A stretch of DNA of 64,000 nucleotides from Diaporthe sp. PMI_573 (Eukaryota > Ascomycota > Sordariomycetes > Diaporthales > Diaporthaceae), in contig JAJTUP010000008.1 in NCBI GenBank assembly GCA_021399435.1, positions 1,550,001-1,614,000 on the forward strand, in the 5' to 3' direction. Position 1 is the stretch's first letter. Every line of letters starts with the position of its first letter. The translations under genes and the position numbers were made by a program. Positions 1 to 11,549 of the stretch are shown in pieces. Under the pieces are notes generated by a model, which searched no databases, was not told where the DNA came from, and saw only the letters and a program-made list of their open reading frames with translations.

Positions 1-23
1 AAGGCCGAGGCGGGACCACTTAC

Positions 24-1366
24 TCGTCCATGGAATTGCCATAGAACAGAATGTATTGTGCATTGAAGACCGACACATTAGCCGCTTGATCGAAGATACT
101 ACAGGCCTTGCTCATCCGAATTAAAACGATAGAGTCTGATAGGTCCGGTGTATCCGATGGGAGACTTCCGCAGGCATCATTTTCCACTCTTGAGTTGAGG
201 CTTGTGGCCCAGAGGGGCAGTGTGAGATTTTCAACAAATCCCGGGTAGCCAGGCAACCATCCAAAGGATGCCGAGGCGGAGCCCGAATATGGTTCAGTAA
301 ACGATGAGTTGGTCGAATAGCTGCCCTTGTACAAAAGGTATGGTGATCTCACATTATCGAAGGAGGACACAGCAGTCACGCCCTTGCCGTCTGCGGCGGA
401 GCTGGGCGCCCACATCCCATTCCACCCATCGTTCCCAGCCGCAAGGGTGCAAGGGACACCATTATCCACGATTCGCCCGACAACTGAAGACCAGGGGGCT
501 TCGCTCCATCCACCGGCCCCACCGATCGAGGCGGTGATGATATCGGCACCCTCCTCGTAGGCCATGTTGAATGCAGAGATCAGGAGGTCGTCGGTAGTTG
601 ATCCTCCCTCACAGCTGAAAACCTTGTACATCGAAAGAGCAGCTCCAGGGGCCACGCCCGTGAACCCCATCTCGTTGGGCCTGGCGCCGATAATCCCGGC
701 CACATGAGTGCCGTGGCCGTCACAGGTGTCGTATGGGTAGGGAGCCGGCTCAGGAGCACTGGTTCCATCATAGCTGTGGCCCGCAAGGTCGTAGCCGCCG
801 GATATCAGACACCCTTTGCCAAAACATCCCCCCAGGGCAGGATGGTGGTAGTCCACTCCAGTGTCGACGATTGCTATGCGGGCTCCTTTGCCGGTGTATC
901 CTGCAGCGTGCAGGCGGTCGACCTGGGTCATCAAATGGGGAGAGTAAGAGTGGTTGTGTGCGGCAGTAGCGTCTCCACCAGCACCAACGTTCAGGAAGGG
1001 TGTGTCGGTAACACGCATGGGCAGTCCTTGAGCTGTGGGGGCTGGGTAGAGGCGCATAGGCCAGATCCGCTTGACCGACGGCATGACAGAAATCTTTGAG
1101 GCGATATTGGCATGTCCAATGCGGTTCGTGATGGAGAAAGAGGAGCCATTGAACAACCTGAAAGACATGTTCATCCGCGGGGAGACATCAACACCGTCAG
1201 CCACGAGGCTGCTGTAAAAGGATGTGTGGTCATGGCCACCCACGAACTCAACAACATAGGCACCAGTAACTATGGTGTTGTGCTTGGGAAGGATTGGATT
1301 GCTGCTATTCGTAACAGCAGTAAGGCCAACACCCAAAAGAGCAGCCAAGCTGAAGGCCAGATGCAT
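24..1366 (-). CDS. Secreted subtilisin-like serine protease (S8), 5' exon only
   Basis: Extracellular endopeptidase of the subtilase family. The protein starts with a hydrophobic signal peptide (MHLAFSLAALLGVGLTAV), followed by an I9-like inhibitor prodomain (GAYVVEF onward, about residues 35-100). The catalytic Asp lies in DTGVDYHHPALGG and the catalytic His in GHGTHVAGIIGA. The oxyanion-hole Asn is in AAGNDG. A cysteine-containing stretch after that looks like the start of a protease-associated (PA) insert, as in Vpr-type subtilases. The catalytic Ser is not in the window: the exon ends at base 24 in a perfect donor (GTAAGT on the minus strand), so the apparent stop codon there is intronic and the gene continues to the left. 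Start chosen at 1366, which gives the signal peptide. Several N-glycosylation sequons (NSS, NMS, NGS) fit secretion. Family assignment is sure; substrate is unknown. Confidence 0.9.
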
Positions 1367-3009
1367 CGTGAGTGTCGACAGTTTCTAGTTCAAAATGGGT
1401 GGAAAGCGATGGCATTTGCAGCCTTTCTATTTCAACTGGACTCATTTCCGTGACGGAGCTTCCTTCTTATATCCCAGATGAGGGTCCCAGGCGATAGCAT
1501 CTTCCAAGTCTCCATCTCGGCGACCGGTTCTTCATCGACTCGTGCCCTTTCAACCCCTCAACACATCCATAAGAGGGGAGCAAACATTGCTGCCATGAAC
1601 TGCAATGTTCCACAGAACTTGCATGTATGCAAAGGCAGCTGCTCGTTGTATCAAAGCGACTGCCAGATGGCCAGAAGCGGCAAGCCGCCAGGTAGATTGA
1701 AGATCCGGCGTTGCACTCGGTCTGTGTATGCCGAGGCTCTGCCGTTGGACCGTCAACCTGCAAGACATCCGTGGCCAGTGTCCTTCCCGAAAACGAGCCT
1801 TCAAGTTTGGTCACACATGTTGACGACTGCAGGGGTCGTTCAGTAGGGCGTGCTCTGGTCGGTCCCGTGAAGGCGGAGACGGATGGTATCACATATGGTG
1901 CTGTTCACGCATCAAGCCTCAGCGGGGGTGCACAAACGGAGCGGTGCCATCACAGGTGATTAAATTAAAGATCGTAGTTTGCCTCGGCATATATCAAACG
2001 TTCTCATTGGGCTCTGGATGGCGTCATGTTGTCGAACGTTTCCTCGGTGGTCGGAACGCAGTCGCGTGGAAACCACGAGGTCAGGGCTCCACGGCCGCTA
2101 GACACATTCTGCGTTACAGGGCTGTCATTGCTGCACTCGTGCAGCAAGCCAAACTGACAAGCTTCTGTGTGTGGGACGACATTCAAGTTTGAAGTGGCAC
2201 ACCCAGCGGAGAATGCGTATCGCAGATGGACTGGCGGAGATGTTAGGAGCGAGCAGTTGTTCATGCCTTTTGGTTACGAACGTAAAGTACGTCTGTTTAT
2301 TACTGCACCGAAGTGGAGGCTGCTGACTAAGTGGGGTGGCCCGAGCACCCTGGAGGGGTGTGTCGAGTTGCCTGCTGCCTGCGCAGACACAGGCGCCCCA
2401 CATCCAACGTCTGCCATCCAGCATCCAGCTATCCTGCCCTGCCCATCTTGCTTGCTACCACCCTTTGAGCACCGACCACATCAGACTGCCGATCGATGTC
2501 TGTCTCTTCTCTTCTTCCCACTCGAAAGAAACTGGTCTCATTTTCCAGAGTAGTACAAGACTGGCGGCTACTTAAGTACCGGCTGTCCTCAGTGAACCTC
2601 TGCCAGGCAACACACACAGAGTCAACGCGGCTGTGGTCGTGATCACAAGAAGCCAAACGGCATATACGATATTCAAACTACATATTCGCGTCTCCGTGCA
2701 CACAAAAACCACGTTGGTGCGATGCTCAACAGTCTCACCAATGGCACCGCAGGCAAACAGGACAGACACACACACAGCCGCAACATTAGTAATAAAGGCA
2801 GGACGCCTGACGCCAGCTATAATCAAAGACCCAGACCTCATCCCACCCGCCATCCTCCTTGCTCACACTACTCGGGATTCGGGACTTGTCCCGATGGATT
2901 TTCATCTCGACCGGCGAACGTCATTCCCACAAGTCAACAGCTTTCTGCCTGAAGACCCACGCATGTGAGCCAAGGCAGCTTCGACTTGTCATTGGTCAGT
3001 ACGGCTTAG
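1367..3009. other. Intergenic, upstream of the subtilase
   Basis: No recognisable gene. Open frames here are short, overlap on both strands and resemble no family I know. The proximal part presumably holds the promoter of the minus-strand subtilase. Confidence 0.5.
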
Positions 3010-3624
3010 TCATGATGTCCACCACACCAGTCCTACGGCGGGCGACAGCCCCAGACAGCCACTTCGACGTGCCCCAGCCAGAAAAGAGAGAATGTGTGTG
3101 AACCTACTTTGAGAATCCATCTTTGACCTGTCTTCATTATACTTCTGCTCATCGGAGCAGCAGTCACAGAATTTGTCGCATTTTCGCGTCAATTCCAGGT
3201 CAGGGGTGCCAAGTCGGCCCAGCTGAGGTGTCTGTGGGGGCGCCGGCAGCCGGTACTGCTCCTCATTGACATTTCCCCAGCTTACACGCTTGGGAGTTGT
3301 TCTGGCAGATGAAATCCTGCGGCCAGATTTCGCGAGGTTGTCGGACTCCAGTGTGGATGTGCTCGCAATGCTTGTATTGTACGGCTTCGTGGTCCGGCCC
3401 CTTGGCTGTGGCCATGCCTCCGGCGACCAGCAGTACTCATTTGCGAGCACGACGTCAGTGACGTCTTCAAGTGGACTTCTTATACCACTGTCAGGTATTA
3501 CTGATCGGCGGAGCCGCTGGTGCGAAGAGGAATTGCTTCTTGGCTGCCGTCGATCTTGTCGACGCTGGTGAGAGTCTGGCGGAGGGGTGGCAGCCGAAGA
3601 AGAGGTAGACCCCGACCGTGCCAT
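3010..3624 (-). CDS. Hypothetical Ser/Pro-rich protein with a short Cys-rich tail
   Basis: I do not recognise this protein. The frame gives 204 residues. The first 150 are rich in Ser, Arg, Pro and Thr and probably disordered (SGSTSSSAATPPP; KRVSWGN; PAPPQTPQLGRLGTPDLE with repeated TP sites). Near residue 160 is a compact Cys/charged patch (KCDKFCDCCSDEQKY). The composition looks protein-like and differs from the nonsense frames around it. A possible donor (GTAGGT) sits right after the DRSKMDSQ stretch near base 3107, so the last ~30 residues may be intronic and the true 3' end unknown. No signal peptide or membrane segment is seen. Confidence 0.4.
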   Translation of the reverse strand: MARSGSTSSSAATPPPDSHQRRQDRRQPRSNSSSHQRLRRSVIPDSGIRSPLEDVTDVVLANEYCWSPEAWPQPRGRTTKPYNTSIASTSTLESDNLAKSGRRISSARTTPKRVSWGNVNEEQYRLPAPPQTPQLGRLGTPDLELTRKCDKFCDCCSDEQKYNEDRSKMDSQSRFTHILSFLAGARRSGCLGLSPAVGLVWWTS

Positions 3625-6600
3625 TGTTGGCTTGTAAGTGGTGCGACCTTGTGGATTTTTTCTTTCCTGGAATTATGGGAACAGTGTGCCACTGTACACG
3701 CGAAATGGTATGATATGAACAGTGGGCGGCGAGGAGCAAAGCGCGGGGGGGAGGACTTTGCAAAACGAGGTCAAGTGTCCTCAGGGGTGTTTTACCAAGT
3801 GGATTGTGATGCCACTTGAAGTTTCAATGATGTTTATGGCAATATCTTGATGATCTTGGAATTTGGTTCAGGAAAGAGGGAAGAATATGGAGCAGAAATT
3901 GGAGGTGGGACAGGGCTTTTATACGGGCAGACTCGAGGTGGGAGGACTCACCTCGATGTGACCAATCACCATCCGACCTGCCCTCGACCCCCTGTCAGCT
4001 TCCACCTCACCCTATGCACCTCACGCACCCCTTCCACCCCCATTATCTCTCTAGATACCCCCCTCGGGCTTGGGCATCGACAGTGCTCGCTTTTCGTTGC
4101 CTGGTTCGAGTCAAGCAGTCGTGCATGTTGCACCGTCATTGTGGCAGTCCTAGTGGGACCCTCACTCACCACTGATGTCGACCATATATGGGCGGCCATA
4201 TATCGTCGGGTCAGTCACTGAGCCACCCAGATGCCTCAGGCTTCGGGCTGTACAACTTCTGTCCATTACTACTGCAGCTCCCATTGATGCCCTTCAAACC
4301 TCTTCTCACCCCCGTTGTGCCGAGGACAGCCCAGCTCCCGCAGTGCATACCATGACTGCGTATACCCTCATGCCACGACGAGAAATATAATGTCAGTACG
4401 CGAGATGGTCTATGTGATGCGGCCACTCTGCCGTCGCGCTCATAAGTATACTGCGTCCGCTTCTATTTTTGAACGTAAACGAATGATTTACTTGTATGTT
4501 CTTTTCTTTGCTCTCGAGGCAGACCGCACGGCAGCTGTGATGGGATGTATCAGGCTCGGGTCTCCACACCGAAATCCGTCAGAGCTTGGTTGCCCTACTT
4601 CTTTCAGTCCCCTTATGTCAGCTTTTTGGGGGTTTTCCACCACGGCAGACGCGGAAGACCTTCGGACCCGCCGTCCAGAACCCAGGCGTCACATGACCAC
4701 AGTGTGTGGAAGTGGTGTATCTTGCTATTGATGGTGGTTTCTAGAAATATAACAGAGCACATGAAGTCTTGCGAGGTTGGACTGCAATGAAATCCACGCA
4801 GTCAGACTGCTCCTGTGGCAAGGGCCGCCTCTGAAGTGAACCCAGTCAAGTATTGCTCAAGCCTTTACTCCCCGCATGAGAGTCAGTCATCATCTACCAT
4901 GGGACCAGCAATTATGTTCCACCCTGAGGACTTGAGGTGTCAAATAGGAATCTCGGGCTTGCATCATCCACACCCCAGTATAAGATATGATATGGACGAC
5001 GCGAGGCGCACACTCGAGCCCCAGCAGCTCCCATACCATGCCGGGACAGTACTCTCGTCCCGGCCAAGACGCTGTCATTCTTCTTCGAGGGTCTTGGAAG
5101 ACTCCGATTGGTTCGCCCGCCTGGCGTCGGTCACGAAGCTGGGGGCCGCTGACGGCCAGAGCCAAATGTTGATCAAAACCTATGTCTTCCTCTGCGACTT
5201 GCTCTCTGACTGGCTGGTCGGCGGCCATGCGCATATTCGCTGAGATGACATTATGCAGTACCTTCTGACCTGAGTTCCACCCATTGCACTCACTATGAGA
5301 GAGTGATTGATACAAAGACTGTCTTGGCAAGGCTTGGGGCATGGATTGGGAAGTCTGGTACTTGCAGGAAAGAAATAAGAGCAGGAAACACAAGACAACA
5401 AAATGAGCCGGACTCCCCAACTCTGAGTCTCTACACGTCAGAGGGTCTACTGGCCGTGTTGGTGATTGGACCACCCGAGTCTAATTCCAAGACCCGGGGG
5501 GGTGCGAGCTTAGATCAACTGGATGTTAAGATACCGCGATACGTTTCGAGTTGCGTTCGGCTTTATGGAAGAGACTGCTAGCTCTCAATACACTGCTGTG
5601 TTTACGTTGACTAGGCGGAGGGTGGAAATGACCATGCTTGAGGATTACACAAACCTGTTTGGGTAACAGCTATTGTCAGCGCAAAAGGGGCATAGTGCCA
5701 ATTCTTGAGCCCTTGGCGTAAAACAAAAATCCTTGACGTCGAGCTAGACGCGGCAGAATTTACAAGGAGGGTGCAGTCCGGGAGATGTGCCGGAGGGTGT
5801 GGCGGAGGTAGACGCTCATACCGACTTATATAATACCGAAGACAACAGCAGCGCTTGCAGCATGTCTACAAATGCAAGTTATTAAACTCACACTTCCTTC
5901 TCACGGGTGCCCGTCGAATCTATGTGCATAATCCAGTCCTAAAGAGGGCTTGATTAAGAACTGCGGTAAGACTATCCTCCTTACCTACCCTCAATCCGGT
6001 TACGCTTGAACGCCCAGAAGGTTTACACAGCGACTGTTACGTTGTTTAGCCATCCAGCCTGGGGCCTGACGACGGACTGGTGTGTAGACTGTGAGACCAG
6101 ATGCCACACGATATGGGTACCTTTTTCTATGCTGTATTGGCGATCGCTTTTGCACGTTTAGTGCGGTAGTAGTTTCTGTCACACAGAATTTCAAAAACCG
6201 GAGGTGCTGAGGACCAGGCCATCATTCGTTTCGCTGATCCTGCCAATTTACCAGCACATATGGAGGAACAGCCGCGACAGAATCATATACTAAATAAAGG
6301 CGCCACGGGGTTGGGAACAACTTTCATTAAATTTCGTTGCAGGGTATTCGTGAGTGTCCAACCCTGCAAGCAAATTATTTGCGTGGTATATAGCACGAAG
6401 TAAATCGGACCATGAGGGCGGGAGTTGGCCACTCTGCTTGCAAAGAACAGCGGTTCGATCCCTTGGTCCTGTTCAAAGATCCGTAATGATTTCATCATCA
6501 TCAAATGTCGCACTATAATGTCTTGCGAACTGAAAGAAATGAGGGAATTGTGTCCTTTGCGCATTGGGTGATCAGCATGTCAGCTGAGATGAGAAAAGGT

Positions 6601-6832
6601 AACTCTTCAAAGATTTGTCTCAGAAGAAATAAACCATTGCTTGATCTGAACCGCCGCTTCGGCATCTTCGGGGATCTTGCAAGACACCATAGAGACGTTT
6701 AGGAGGGGACTGTCGTAGCATGAATTGCCGATCACGATGAAGACTCCATGTCTTGACTCCGCCCTAAGAATGGACAGGTATGTCTTGAAGTCACTAGGAA
6801 AGACGACGCAATGCGGCGGGCCTCGCTGCGCA
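3625..6832. other. Gene-poor intergenic stretch
   Basis: About 3.2 kb with no family-level match on either strand. The longest open frame (194 codons, minus strand, 4890-5474) has no protein-like composition. I see no RNA gene. Confidence 0.5.
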
Positions 6833-6838
6833 TATAAA
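6833..6838 (+). promoter_or_regulatory. TATA box of the small secreted protein gene
   Basis: TATAAA lies 118 bases upstream of the ATG at 6956, a usual distance for a filamentous-fungal TATA promoter. Inference from position and motif only. Confidence 0.45.
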
Positions 6839-6955
6839 GAAGCCAGGTACCTCCAGAAATCCAGTCACCAGTATCAAGACTTTCGTGGCCTTTCTTAAGT
6901 GCTATGCAAAAGAGGTATCCGTTCAATACAACCCGTCTCCAGTCCTACAATAGCC

Positions 6956-7507
6956 ATGGTCTCCTGCAAGAACTTCTCAACTGCCATCATCATGGGCCTT
7001 TCTACAGTAGTCTCCGCTCACCCAACACAGGATCCGGGGGCTCGGGAGATTGAAGTCCGCGACGTCATCTCTGTGACCATGTACAGAGATACCAACTGGA
7101 TCGGAACCTCGGCTTCGTTCTCTATCACAACGCAGACGCAGTGCTGTGAGTTACCACATGCGCATCTATGATGATAAATGTGCTTTCTTTCTGATGCTTC
7201 TTTCAGATGGCCTCAACGGCGGTCAGTGGACCAACGTTATCAGCTCTATCCGAGTGCCAACAGGCTACCGCTGCCGTCTTTGGAAGTAAGTCGTGTCCGT
7301 TCTCATACTTTCTTGCTGTGGCATGATCAAAGATGAATCTACGATGAGGACTGACTTTGTGTGTGCAGCTCCAACTCATGCAACGGGGATAGCACTCCGG
7401 ATATCTATGCGCCAGGAGCGCAGGCTCTTCCTGCCGGGATGAATGATAAAGCTACTAGCTTCAAGTGCTACAAAACTAAGCTGGTTAAATATCTCATATG
7501 CATGTAG
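6956..7507 (+). CDS. Small secreted beta/gamma-crystallin-like protein
   Basis: Three exons (6956-7145, 7207-7285, 7369-7507) join to 135 residues. Introns of 61 and 83 bp have GTGAGT and GTAAGT donors and CAG acceptors. Residues 1-20 form a signal peptide ending near SAHP, followed by a short propeptide-like segment. The mature part has two Greek-key-like halves. The first opens with VTMYRDTNWIG, the aromatic-rich strand pattern of beta/gamma-crystallins. Each half carries a version of the Ca2+-binding clamp (N/D-N/D-x-x-S/T-S): TNVISS after the Trp, and a textbook NDKATS near the C-terminus. Cysteines in QCYG, YRCRLW, NSCNGD, FKCYK and LICM could form disulphides. A role as a secreted Ca2+-binding effector-like or antimicrobial protein is inference. 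The gene ends 25 bases before a transposon. Confidence 0.75.
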
Positions 7508-7531
7508 GCGAGACGATTTATGAAATGCATA

Positions 7532-7733
7532 ACGTGGTTCACCAGTCAGTGGGTCATACCAGTCAGTGGGACACTTTTGCTAACTTAACCAACTTTTGCT
7601 AACCCCAGCACCCACCAGGTACCAAAGGGTCAGTTAAAATTAGCACCAATTGGTACCAACTACTTTAAATTCCTTATTTCTAATTGATTCGGTTAATTTA
7701 GAGAGGTTGGTGCTGCTACAGTGCTAGTCCAAA
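7532..7733 (+). repeat. Left terminal inverted repeat of the pogo-type element
   Basis: About 200 bp, matching the reverse complement of 15971-16172 with scattered, mainly transition, differences and a 1-base length difference. The 12-mer CCAGTCAGTGGG occurs twice in tandem close to the tip, spaced by a few bases, which could be a duplicated transposase-binding site. Confidence 0.85.
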
Positions 7734-7871
7734 GTAGACGACTTTTGGTAGGAAAATCAGCTTCCCCACTAAAATAGAGCATTTCAGCCATACAGGATCA
7801 ACCTTAATCTATACCAGCCAGACTAACTATTTAGGCAGTTTGCCGTGGACCGCTTGAAAATATACTATTAT

Positions 7872-9536
7872 TTACTTGGAATCTAAATAACTAGACTCTT
7901 CTATATCTTTCTCACAAGTTCTTGCATTATGCCTAGTCTTGCCATAGTTGCTATATCGTTGTTTAGATAGTCTGCCGCAGACTGCCTCCTCGCCATTACC
8001 AGCTATTTTACTAGCTAGCCGCTTTCCCTTTTATTTTTCTTCAATTATCGCCTAGGAATCCTTAATACTAAGTACCCCTCTAAGCTAGACCCGACTTCTT
8101 TTGGCCCTCCGGTACTTAGTAAGCCTAATATTAGCCTTCTTAAGGGTATAGACCTGATTATTCAAAAGAGTGATCTAATATACCATCACTTATATACCCT
8201 TTGTAAACTTCTCAACTACCTGGATAATTAGTATAGGAAAGCTACCCTGGTATATAGATATCCTGCTCTTAATAAAACTTGACTACTAGATAGTCTAGTT
8301 AGCGTTAGATAGTATTTATAATTCCTATTTTATTAATAATATAGGGAGGGATTGTACTAGAGTTTGTAGGTAGACATCTAGTTTAGAAATCACAGAATCT
8401 AGGTCCTATAGAGAAATACTAGCCCCTCTAAACCCAGATTTCATGTTTTCTTCTGTAAAGACCTTATCATAGGCTGCTTTAAACATAATAAAGAACTTAG
8501 ACTTAGTAATGTAGTTAATAGACGCCTGGATAAAGAGATTGATCTTATCACTATATACATACTTTAATGGTAAAAATAATACAACATCTAATGGCTAAAG
8601 TAAATAAAATAAGTACGGGGGTATACTAATAGGGATAATATTGTTGTTGTTACAGTACTGCTCGAATTCCGCTAATACATGGCTCTTATATCTATCTAGG
8701 ACAAGCATCCAGTACTTACCCTTTGTCTGCTTAATTATATACTTGTTAAAGTACTAAATCCATTCTAGACTAGTCTCGTTATCTGTCTACTTATTGGGAG
8801 TAGGCTTGATAATCTAGCTTAGTAGAAAGCTAGACTCTATGGTCTAGTTAGCAAGGTAGTAGGTGCCTTGGATAATTATAAACAGCAGGATATACCAGCC
8901 CTTTACATTAATATACTTAATAGCTATTACCTATTCCTGGTTTCCAGGCTATACAGATTTAGCCTTTCCCTATCTATCAGCACGTATAATAACTATTACT
9001 ATAGTTATTACGCCCATTATAAAGCCTATCTCATCAAAGTTATATAAGTCGTTATCTATGATCCCATACTTGGCTATTATATTATAGAGTAGCCGAAACT
9101 AGTTTCTAATAACCTCTAGATCTTTATAGAGGGCCCTCTAATAGTCATAAGGCTAAGAAAATCTTGTTTTCAAGCTTAATTATACATCTACAAAGCATCG
9201 TGCCTAGTTCTTACCAACCGGCTTACTATTACGCGATGCTAGTAGGAGGTTAGCTATATCTTCTATACTAGAAAGTTATATTAGAAATCCTCGTGTATCT
9301 TGCTTAATAATATATTAGACAAGCGTTTACTCTTTAATTTGGTCAAGTTTATAGTAGTTAATGTGTAATTTATCGCGGTTATGTTGGTTATTTATCCTCC
9401 TAAAGAGCATACTTCTAGGGATGTTAAAGATATGTATAGCCTGGTGTATACTTAAGGGTTTCTTTTGATTTTTTTTAGAGTTCTTAATTACCTAAAGTAC
9501 TAGTTAGACTTTCTGTTCTTTTGGGTAGATTGGCAT
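7872..9536 (-). pseudogene. Pogo/Fot1-type transposase, RIP-inactivated
   Basis: Reading from ATG 9536 to TAA 7872 gives exactly 555 codons (554 aa, the usual length for fungal pogo transposases), interrupted only by in-frame TAG/TAA/TGA codons, so length is preserved while coding is destroyed. The order is: N-terminal helix-turn-helix (LSIHQAIHIFNIPRSMLFRR), CENP-B-type second DNA-binding part, then the DDE_1 domain. The three acidic residues are still visible in NFDEIGFIMG, VLDRYKSH and LQPLDV. The C-terminus has a degenerate zinc-knuckle-like motif (GKTRHNARTC) in which an expected Cys appears as Tyr. The start codon lies only 50 bases from the retrotransposon insertion, so the promoter was split. 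Confidence 0.85.
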
Positions 9537-9585
9537 AGTGGTTATTAATTTCTAGCGTGTTAGATATTTAAGTAGGTAGAGTAAT

Positions 9586-10068
9586 TGTTATAAACAGCCT
9601 CCTTCAGACCCCCAGACCCCTTCAGCCTCCTTCAGCCCCTTCAAAGCCCTTCCAGCCTCCCTCAGCCCCTATCCGCCTCCTTCAGAAAGAATAGGCTATC
9701 TATGCAAGCCTCTAGATATAAGTAGAGAAACCAGCTAGCCTAGCTTGGCAGAATCTTCTTATCGGAGTTATTCCTTCCGCCCTTTCCCATTTCTCTTTCT
9801 AGCCCCTGTTTTTCTCGAGTCATTATTCTCTCCGTTGGAGGAATATACCTCTCCAAAGGTCCGAACCTTCTATATATATATACCTAGCCTTTTCCTCTTA
9901 GATAGATAGTTAGTTCTTTAGTCAGATCAACTTTTTCCCTCCTACACCTAGCTTGCCTCCTCCTTCCTTAAATTTGTTCTCTATAAGGTGTTGAAGAATA
10001 TCTTGACTATAGCCTTACTATGTCCCTCTACCCTTAGCCCTCTACCCTTAATCTAGGTGTTTTTAACA
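9586..10068 (+). repeat. 5' LTR
   Basis: 483 bp, TG...CA ends. In a hand alignment with the 3' LTR I count 17 differences, all transitions and no indels. At six of them this copy has A where the 3' copy has G, mostly in a TpG context. Confidence 0.92.
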
Positions 10069-10124
10069 GCTTGATCTGACTTACCTATCTTCCTACCTCT
10101 TTTCATCCCCTCTTGGTTTCCACG

Positions 10125-11140
10125 ATGACTTTAGACTGGTAGACCCTTTTTAATTTCCTCCCCTCTATCCCCAGGGATTTTGTGGGAATTAATCCACTAC
10201 TGTCTTCTGGAATCTCTGGCCCTCAGATTACCCTCGTCCTCTCTGCCTTCTCTCGAGGAGGCTAGTCTACCTCCTAGACCTCTATTTAGGGCCCTATCTT
10301 TCCTGAAGATATAGATGGTCTGGGTAGGGTAGTTCTCTTCGCGTTCTATACTCTAGGATAAAGAATTGCCCAGAAGGAAATCTTTCCTTCAGCTTCTGCC
10401 TCCTTCTTGTCCTAGCCACCCTCTCAGCCCTTAGTTCCTTGCTTCTCGCCTCCTGACCCCTATTTAGGGGGTAAGGAAAAATTTAGATTTTTTGCTACCT
10501 AACTGTAACTAGTCTTTTCTTCAGACTCATTTCGCTTCTCGGCAGATTTGGCTAAAATAGCTTATTTGGCCTCCTTCCTCCAAGATTCAGCCCTTTCTTA
10601 GTTCTCCCCCTACCTCGACCTTTCTACTGGCCTCTCCGATTTTATTACCTATTCAGAATTCTTCTCAGCCCTTCAAGCTGCCTTTGACGACCTAGATGCC
10701 CTTGGTACTGCTGAAAGAGACCTATGGGCTCTAAAATAGGAAACCTCCTGCTTGGCCTATTATTTAAAATTCGTCCCCCTCGTCTCTATTCTTGGCTGGA
10801 CCTCCAATATAGTAAAAATTACTCACTTCCATAGAGGTCTAAAAGAGAACCTTAAGGACCTCCTGGTTGGCTGAGACATGCCTCTGGATTTTTCTTCTTA
10901 TGCAAATAAGTGTATTTCTCTAGATAACGACCTCTTTGCCCGCCAGAAGGAAAAAAAAAAGAATTCAGCCCCTGGTTTTGGCTCCCAACCTGCCTACTAT
11001 TTACCCTACTACCCCTGTTTTACCCCCTGGCCCTATGGAACTTGACTCTACCTAGAGGAAGGCCTACCATAGGGCTAATAATCTCTGTACCTACTGTGGC
11101 CAGCCTGGCTACTTTGTTCGGGACTGCCCTCACCCTGGGA
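10125..11140 (+). pseudogene. Retrotransposon gag with nucleocapsid zinc knuckle, degenerate
   Basis: From an ATG at 10125 a gag-like frame runs with many TAG/TGA codons to a ten-A run at 10951-10960. After this the plausible frame shifts by one and continues to the nucleocapsid knuckle near 11086-11127 (CTYCGQPGYFVRDC). The CCHC His position reads Tyr, the result of a CAC-to-TAC change. The A run is the likely place of an indel in this region. Confidence 0.75.
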
Positions 11141-11549
11141 GAAAGAAATTCTCAAATATTTCTTATGCTTCTACCTCAGCCCTCCCAGCTTCTCTACCTC
11201 TAAATTCAACCCCTACTGCTACCCCTACTTCTTCAGCCCTAGTACCCTATTCGGGAAAAGAGAGCGGGTAGTTAGCCCATAGCCTAATTTACCCGCTCCT
11301 ATTAGCTGTTGGAATTTTTATTCGCCCTTAGAATGTGAACTGACTTTGCTATAGTCACCGCCCGTCTTACAGCCTGCTCTACATTTTACCTCAGACTTCT
11401 CGCCTTCCTATAAGCCGCCCTTAGTTGAAGATTTAATTGATGACGATACTAAAAAATACTCTGAAAAATCTAGTATTTTTGACCCTGAGGATGACCCTAA
11501 CCCTGATGGATTGGTGGAGGAATCTGATGGACTGCTTTTAACCTAATGT

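Noticed and set aside
4890..5474. 194-codon open frame, minus strand
   Set aside because: One hydrophobic patch only, otherwise no recognisable pattern.
6415..6475. tRNA-like box B (CGGTTCGATCCC) with flanking GGACC/GGTCC
   Set aside because: The T stem has only two good pairs and no acceptor or D-arm pairing can be drawn; probably chance.
8863..9087. Short plus-strand open frame inside the pogo element
   Set aside because: Antisense to the transposase reading frame, which explains the region fully.
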